A program made the position numbers and the translations under genes. From Spirochaetia bacterium UBA5368 (GTDB taxonomy: Bacteria > Spirochaetota > UBA4802 > UBA5368), in assembly GCA_002407865.1 (NCBI GenBank), contig DHPI01000047.1, forward strand, positions 38,684 through 48,523: a DNA stretch of 9,840 bases. The letters run 5' to 3'. Below are positions 6,278-9,840 of the stretch, piece by piece (the stretch's first letter is position 1; every line of letters begins with the position of its first letter). Below the pieces are notes generated by a model. The model had not been told where the DNA came from. It ran no database searches and saw only the letters and a list, made by a program, of their open reading frames with translations.

Positions 6278-7030
6278 ATGAATATTTTGCTGACAAATGA
6301 TGATGGCGTCAATGCCGCGGGAATAGGCGCTCTGTACGATGTGCTGTCGGAAAATCATGCTGTTTTTATAATTGCTCCCGATGAGGAGCGAAGCGCGTGT
6401 TCAAATGCGATAACGGTACGAAGAAATCTTCGGATAAATACGGTTTCCGGCAATAAATACTCCGTTGACGGCCTTCCGGCGGATTGTGTCAATATTGGCC
6501 TGAACGGCGGCCTGCTTCCTGAAATCGATCTCGTTATATCGGGTATCAATCACGGGCCGAACCTTGGGGATGATGTTCATTTTTCAGGCACCGTTGGGGG
6601 CGCGCGGACAGCGCTGATTTTCGGTGTGACAGGCATTGCCGTATCTCTTGATTGCCTCGGTACGTCCGATTACTTTATCGACACAGCGCTGTTTGTTCGC
6701 GAATTTATTAAGGATTATAAGCGGATAGAACGAATTTCGCATATCTGTCTTAATATCAACTATCCCGATCTTCCCAAAAGCCAGGTCAACGGATTCAAGT
6801 ATACGACGCTTGGGAAAAGGGAATATCGTGATTCGTACAGGATGCTTTCGCGCAATTCAGAAACGATGCAGCTTCAATTGAACGGAACAATACATTCTGT
6901 AGGGCGCGAAGGTTCCGATGTGCATGAGCTGAGAAATGGCTATATTTCCATAACGCCGTTACAACTGGATTGCACCGATTATACATATCTTTCCAGGCTG
7001 CCGAAGGCGGAAGAGTCATGGCTGAAGTAG
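6278..7030 (+). CDS. surE: 5'/3'-nucleotidase SurE
   Basis: This protein has 250 residues, the usual size for SurE. ATG 6278 is preferred over the in-frame ATG 6266 because it gives the invariant N-terminus MNILLTNDDG. All family motifs are present: metal-binding D8-D9 in N-D-D-G, the A-P-D-x2-R-S39-A motif, D64-G-L-P-A-D-C-V-N, and S88-G-I-N91-H-G-x-N-L-G-D-D with S103-G-T-V-G-G-A. D8, D9, S39 and N91 are the expected divalent-metal ligands. SurE is a cytoplasmic phosphatase that dephosphorylates nucleoside monophosphates and some other phosphoesters, and it is linked to survival in stationary phase. The gene overlaps the next one (7018-7710) by 13 nt, indicating coupled translation. The family call is firm. 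Confidence 0.97.
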   Translation: MNILLTNDDGVNAAGIGALYDVLSENHAVFIIAPDEERSACSNAITVRRNLRINTVSGNKYSVDGLPADCVNIGLNGGLLPEIDLVISGINHGPNLGDDVHFSGTVGGARTALIFGVTGIAVSLDCLGTSDYFIDTALFVREFIKDYKRIERISHICLNINYPDLPKSQVNGFKYTTLGKREYRDSYRMLSRNSETMQLQLNGTIHSVGREGSDVHELRNGYISITPLQLDCTDYTYLSRLPKAEESWLK

Positions 7031-7710
7031 ATTTGAATAGCAAAATACGGGGATTTCTGGATTCGGCGGCTCGCAAGGGCCGCAGCGATAATTATGCCGA
7101 AGCGCTCGATGAATTGAAAGCGGCCGAGGCGCTTGATCGGAGCAATCCCGTAATCATGTATAATCTGGGCGTATGTTATTCTCGAACCGGGCAGTATAAG
7201 ATGGCAGGAGAATACTTTACACGGCTCATGGCTCAGCCGACGACATTCGTTGATATCGTCAAGGTGAAAAAGCTCCTTGCCTACTGCCTGATTATGCAGA
7301 AAGAATACAGTACGGCGATACATTACCTCGATGAATGCCTTGCGATAGCAAAACGCGACACCACTGCGATGAACATGAAGGGGTATGCCCTTGATCGTAC
7401 GGGCGAATATGCCAGGGCAGTCGAGATATACAAGGAAATACTATCCATTGATCCGGAAAATTATACCGCGTATAACTCGATGGCGTATATATTATTACGC
7501 ACTGACGCTGATACAGCCCTTGCCATGCGGTATGCGAAAATTGCGCTGAATGCACAACCCGACAATGCGGCGTACCTTGACACCATGGGCGTTATATATA
7601 TGAAAAAGGGCCAGAACGATATGGCGAAAAAGTTTTTTAAAAAGGCGCTCTCAATCCAACCCGATTCCGTTGAGATAAAAGAACATATCAGCCAGTTGCT
7701 GAAAATATAA
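7018..7710 (+). CDS. Cytoplasmic TPR-repeat protein
   Basis: This protein has 230 residues. ATG 7018 lies inside the 3' end of surE (13-nt overlap), with GGCGGAAGAG as Shine-Dalgarno. The frame extends upstream to 6970, but those codons lie deep within surE. There is no signal peptide or membrane segment. About six TPR units are visible: about 13-40, 45-73, 80-112, 114-146 (canonical: A-x-N-M-K-G-Y-A-L-D-R-T-G-E-Y-A-x-A-V-E-I-Y-K-E-I-L), 150-182 and 184-216 (canonical ending in A-L-S-I-Q-P-D). It is therefore a protein-binding scaffold. Partners are unknown; co-translation with SurE suggests joint expression, not necessarily contact. Confidence 0.9.
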   Translation: MAEVDLNSKIRGFLDSAARKGRSDNYAEALDELKAAEALDRSNPVIMYNLGVCYSRTGQYKMAGEYFTRLMAQPTTFVDIVKVKKLLAYCLIMQKEYSTAIHYLDECLAIAKRDTTAMNMKGYALDRTGEYARAVEIYKEILSIDPENYTAYNSMAYILLRTDADTALAMRYAKIALNAQPDNAAYLDTMGVIYMKKGQNDMAKKFFKKALSIQPDSVEIKEHISQLLKI

Positions 7711-7751
7711 CCTGGCCGAAAAGGTATTCATGCGGCAATACGCCCGCACAG

Positions 7752-7780
7752 TTGATCGCATAAAAAAATCGTAATATATG
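7752..7780 (+). promoter_or_regulatory. Possible promoter for the 82-aa gene
   Basis: TTGATC (7752-7757) and TATATG (7775-7780) are 17 nt apart, each a 4/6 match to consensus. This predicts a leader of about 65 nt before ATG 7851. The 140-nt gap after the TPR gene supports independent transcription. Confidence 0.35.
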
Positions 7781-7783
7781 AAA

Positions 7784-7794
7784 TAATACTACAA
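7784..7794. promoter_or_regulatory. Second copy of the TAATACTACAA 11-mer
   Basis: TAATACTACAA here is identical to the core of the palindrome at 5801-5816, but here the left arm is not conserved. It falls around the predicted start of transcription of the 82-aa gene, where a repressor could act. In such AT-rich DNA a chance match is possible. Confidence 0.25.
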
Positions 7795-7850
7795 TTTTAT
7801 AAAAATATGCCGATTGATTAATAGAGATTCCACGGAAGGAGGTACATGGT

Positions 7851-8099
7851 ATGGATACCAATATGATATACCTCGGAACAGCTCACTACACAAAGCCGGC
7901 ATTTAGCGAGGATGCGGTGCGATTGCCGGCAGCGAGTGTTGAGAATCATTCGGCGCCTGAAAAGCAGAAGTTCGACTACGACACGGTCATGATGGATCTG
8001 GAAGATGTAAAAAACTTTCTCTATATGCTGATCGGCGGCAGTCTGCTCCGGGTAAAAGACAGTGGAAATATCGGCGTTAATGTAAATAAAATCGCGTGA
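7851..8099 (+). CDS. Small hypothetical protein (82 aa) with consensus Shine-Dalgarno
   Basis: The start ATG 7851 follows a near-perfect AAGGAGGT (7836-7842) at 8-nt spacing. The alternative ATG at 7846 is too close to it and its frame closes after six codons. The product has no signal peptide. The first half (1-43) looks extended or disordered and is rich in Ala, Glu, Pro and His. The second half (about 44-70, DYDTVMMDLEDVKNFLYMLI then GGSLL) is a predicted amphipathic helix with a hydrophobic end and a Gly-Gly turn, and a short tail (NIGVNVNKIA) follows. I do not recognise the family. It forms a single-gene unit between a candidate promoter (7752-7780) and a strong hairpin terminator (8141-8180). 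The strong ribosome-binding site suggests high expression. It could be a small adaptor or an envelope-associated peptide, but no function can be assigned. Confidence 0.75.
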   Translation: MDTNMIYLGTAHYTKPAFSEDAVRLPAASVENHSAPEKQKFDYDTVMMDLEDVKNFLYMLIGGSLLRVKDSGNIGVNVNKIA

Positions 8100-8140
8100 T
8101 TAACTAAGCGCGGGACGTTTGCGCCGACGCAACCGCAGAC

Positions 8141-8180
8141 CAGAAACCAGTGTAAAAATACTGGTTTCTGTTGTTATCTT
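8141..8180 (+). terminator. Rho-independent terminator after the 82-aa gene
   Basis: CAGAAACCAG (8141-8150) and CTGGTTTCTG (8161-8170) form a perfect 10-bp stem, extendable by T-A and G-U pairs into the loop. TTGTTATCTT follows as a T-rich tail. It lies 42 nt past the stop codon. A smaller hairpin, TTGCG/CGCAA (8119-8132), precedes it. Confidence 0.75.
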
Positions 8181-8234
8181 ACAATATTATGCAACCTTCC
8201 ATTACAGGATAACTAAAATTATCATAAATTGTTG

Positions 8235-8263
8235 TTGACTTATAATTACAGTACTTTTATTCT
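8235..8263 (+). promoter_or_regulatory. Sigma70-like promoter in the AT-rich region
   Basis: TTGACT (8235-8240) and TATTCT (8258-8263) are separated by exactly 17 nt. Transcription would start near 8270, more than 400 nt upstream of the tetR start and about 250 nt upstream of the small frame at 8517. It may drive tetR with a long leader, or a small RNA. Confidence 0.5.
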
Positions 8264-8516
8264 ATTTATCTATAAAAATATTATTAATTACTAATTTATT
8301 CTTTTTTGTGACAGAAACGGTGTATGAATAAGGTCGTCCATTAATCTACCGAACTGCCCCTGATCAAGAACGAATTAATGGGATTTTATTTTTACGATGG
8401 ATGGGATGAAGCAAATCGTTTTTTTTGAATAGAAAAAATTTATAATAAAGATTAAGAAAATTGAGGATTTTCTCGATAAAATATCGTACATAGCTATATT
8501 AAATGAATACTGTTAT

Positions 8517-8636
8517 ATGAGCAGGGAAATACAGGAACGAGCGGATGCCGTTATACGGGAACTGAAAGAGGCGTTACGACCTCTTTCGGAGGAAATCAGG
8601 AAATTGAAAAAGCAAGAACTATTTCTGGAAGATTAA
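8517..8636 (+). CDS. Possible tiny coiled-coil protein (39 aa) or 3' remnant of a decayed gene
   Basis: From ATG 8517 the frame encodes a 39-aa, highly charged, helix-forming peptide (MSREIQERADAVIRELKEAL, then RPLSEEIRKLKKQELFLED) with heptad-like hydrophobic spacing. There is no Shine-Dalgarno before this ATG. The same frame is open back to 8433 and, past a TAG at 8430-8432, to an ATG at 8397. The upstream residues (for example KKIEDFLDKISYIAILNEY) also look protein-like. This fits the degraded 3' end of a longer gene, or a short gene with a non-standard start. It ends 46 nt before tetR. Whether it is expressed is uncertain. Confidence 0.35.
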   Translation: MSREIQERADAVIRELKEALRPLSEEIRKLKKQELFLED

Positions 8637-8682
8637 GGAAGCAGTATCTGTTGCAAAATTTTTACTTGTACGAGGTGAAAGA

Positions 8683-9291
8683 ATGCCGGCAAAAGGACAG
8701 AAAAGAAAACAGCAGATTATCGATACAGCGAAAGAAATGTTCATTCAGAATGGCTTTCAGAGTACGCATATCGGACAGGTGTGCGAGAAATTAAATATAG
8801 CGCGCGGTACGGTGTACCAGTATTTTGGCAATAAAAGGGAGATCCTCTATGCCATTCTGGAATCTGTTGAAGAGAAGATTGATGACATCCTTGATCCCGA
8901 CGATCTACGTGACTTTTTAAAGACGAATCCGGCGCAGAAGGCGGTGCTGAAATTTATATCTGACAGGCTTTCGGAATGCATACACGCGATTACAAGCGAA
9001 CATATTATAATAAAGCTTGTGTACAAAGACATTGTCGGTATTGACGAAGAGGTTGTTGCTCGCGTTTCGAAATTTCTCGAGTATATTTCGAAGGTTGTAA
9101 CGCGCGACATGGATGAGATTAAAAAGAAAGGGGTTTATAAGAAGACCATTGATCCCGAAGTAACGGCGATCATGCTGATCGGATCGGTAATGTACGCGGT
9201 ATACGAATACGATCACAAGCAGAAAGACCTCCTTAACCGAGACATAATTGAATCGATGGTTTCAAATTTTCTTTACGGCGTGCTCAAGTAA
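8683..9291 (+). CDS. TetR/AcrR-family transcriptional regulator
   Basis: This protein has 202 residues, typical for TetR regulators. ATG 8683 has GAGGTG (8672-8677) 5 nt upstream. The N-terminal domain (about 6-56) is a standard TetR DNA-binding fold: R-K-Q-Q-I-I-D-T-A-K-E-M-F-I-Q-N-G-F (8-25), then the helix-turn-helix T28-H-I-G-Q-V-C-E-K-L-N-I-A-R-G-T-V-Y-Q-Y-F-G-N-K-R-E-I-L (28-55). The rest (57-202) is the variable helical ligand-binding and dimer domain. It does not identify the ligand. Such proteins usually repress themselves and nearby genes as homodimers. An imperfect palindrome CTTGTACGAG (8665-8674) overlapping the ribosome-binding site is a possible autoregulatory site. The neighbours do not reveal the target; no efflux pump or fatty-acid gene is in view. 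A strong terminator follows at once, so the gene ends its transcript. Confidence 0.95.
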   Translation: MPAKGQKRKQQIIDTAKEMFIQNGFQSTHIGQVCEKLNIARGTVYQYFGNKREILYAILESVEEKIDDILDPDDLRDFLKTNPAQKAVLKFISDRLSECIHAITSEHIIIKLVYKDIVGIDEEVVARVSKFLEYISKVVTRDMDEIKKKGVYKKTIDPEVTAIMLIGSVMYAVYEYDHKQKDLLNRDIIESMVSNFLYGVLK

Positions 9292-9316
9292 ACAATTGCT
9301 CTCACATGTGAAACCC

Positions 9317-9343
9317 AAAACCCGGAGAATCTCCGGGTTTTTT
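9317..9343. terminator. Strong Rho-independent terminator after tetR
   Basis: AAAACCCGGAG (9317-9327), loop AAT, CTCCGGGTTTT (9331-9341) is an 11-bp stem with a GC-rich core and continues into T's to 9343. It starts 26 nt past the stop codon. The A-tract on the left means it could also work on the minus strand. Confidence 0.93.
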
Positions 9344-9441
9344 ATGTATTGACAATCGTGTTTTTCTGATGCCTTCTGCAAACGGGTGATGGTACATTGT
9401 ATCGTCGTTCAGTTCAGGGATAACATGGACGGGCTGTGGGT

Positions 9442-9840
9442 ATGAAATCTTCCTTAACAAAAGTATTATTACTGTTGCTGCCTTTGCCGCTTGCTATAAT
9501 GCTTGTCTGCCCGGCAATGTACGCGCGGGCTGAAACCGATACCGGGACGAAACTTATCGTCGATATAATTGACGGGAACGAAGTGGAGAGAAATAACGCG
9601 TACGGGGTTATTTCGAAAAAAACGCCCCTGGAGCTTGTTCCTTTTATAATAAAAAATATTGAGGGAAAGAGAGACCTCGAAATCCAGAAACGGCTTCTCT
9701 TTGCGTTGAAACTTTATCCGGTGCGCGACACGTTCCCGCAGTGGCTGGCGCTTTTGAAATCGACAAATTCGTTTCCAGTTAAAATTGCCATTATAGATTT
9801 TATTATTACGTCAAACGACAGGCGCATAGTGATGCCGCTC
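9442..9840 (+). CDS. Exported alpha-helical, possibly HEAT-like protein (partial, N-terminal 133 residues)
   Basis: ATG 9442 opens a frame that runs off the right edge with 133 codons visible. In-frame GTG 9436 is an alternative; neither has a strong Shine-Dalgarno. The first about 31 residues are a long signal peptide (MKSSLTKVLLLLLPLPLAIM, then LVCPAMYARA), probably cut near A-R-A before E-T-D. The mature part has paired helices (PLELVPFIIKNIEGKRDLEI, then QKRLLFALKLYP) and a V-K-I-A-I-I-D-F-I-I segment, suggesting a HEAT/ARM-like solenoid. The pattern is less regular than in 4305-5090 and the domain call is tentative. A six-codon mini-frame (ATG 9425 to TGA 9443-9445) overlaps the start by ATGA and could couple translation. 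The gene follows the tetR terminator and so begins a new unit. Confidence 0.7.
   Translation, partial: MKSSLTKVLLLLLPLPLAIMLVCPAMYARAETDTGTKLIVDIIDGNEVERNNAYGVISKKTPLELVPFIIKNIEGKRDLEIQKRLLFALKLYPVRDTFPQWLALLKSTNSFPVKIAIIDFIITSNDRRIVMPL

Larger units (their letters stand above)
8181..8682. other. AT-rich intergenic region of about 500 nt
   Basis: This stretch, especially 8181-8330 and 8381-8520, is far richer in A and T than the flanking genes. It holds a good plus-strand promoter (8235-8263) with no confident gene directly behind it, an 8-T run (8419-8426) preceded by a weak 5-bp ACGAT/ATCGT stem, and a short frame at 8517-8636. No inverted-repeat ends, transposase or tRNA were seen. It may be a leader for tetR, a small-RNA locus or the site of a decayed gene. 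Confidence 0.5.

Noticed and set aside
7731..7748. TGCGG/CCGCA inverted repeat after the TPR gene
   Set aside because: The stem is only 5 bp with an 8-nt loop and no following T-tract; not supportable as a terminator.
9349..9354. Perfect -35 hexamer TTGACA after the tetR terminator
   Set aside because: No acceptable -10 box is found at 16-19 nt, so it was not called as a promoter.

Overview
The window reads as a chromosomal segment of a Gram-negative-type bacterium. It is rich in exported proteins, putative lipoproteins with loose lipoboxes, TPR/HEAT solenoids and a FecR-domain periplasmic protein. That mix is typical of Spirochaetota, but nothing here is diagnostic, so the assignment is an inference. 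Coding DNA looks moderate in GC. Intergenic DNA is AT-rich, most strikingly at about 8181-8520. No tRNA, rRNA, CRISPR array or insertion sequence was seen.

Layout. (i) 1-194, minus strand: the start of a lipoprotein with a LEA14/WHy-type domain, divergent from what follows. (ii) 293-5090, plus strand: a promoter, then an exported helical protein of unknown function (373-1215), a large Slt70-like lytic transglycosylase 7 nt downstream (1223-3517), a periplasmic FecR-domain protein (3600-4292) and a HEAT-repeat lipoprotein (4305-5090). This looks like a cell-envelope cluster. (iii) 5091-6087, minus strand: a second exported helical protein that seems distantly related to the 373-1215 protein and whose stop codon directly abuts the HEAT gene's stop, then a small FmdB-type zinc-ribbon protein. 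(iv) 6278-7710, plus strand: surE overlapping a cytoplasmic TPR protein by 13 nt. (v) 7851-8099: an 82-aa protein of unknown family with a consensus Shine-Dalgarno and a strong hairpin terminator. (vi) 8181-8682: AT-rich DNA with a good sigma70-like promoter and a short coiled-coil-like frame that may be a gene remnant. (vii) 8683-9291: a TetR-family regulator closed by an excellent terminator. (viii) 9442 to the end: the start of another exported helical protein.

How they may work together: genes 373-5090 probably act in the periplasm or envelope (peptidoglycan cleavage plus binding scaffolds). SurE and the TPR protein are cytoplasmic and probably translationally coupled. A palindrome over the predicted -10 box of the 5091-5747 gene shares an 11-bp core with a site just upstream of the 82-aa gene, hinting at common control. 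No textbook defence, secretion or biosynthetic system is visible. The most original material is the pair of related exported proteins, the 82-aa protein with the AT-rich region behind it, and the shared 11-mer.
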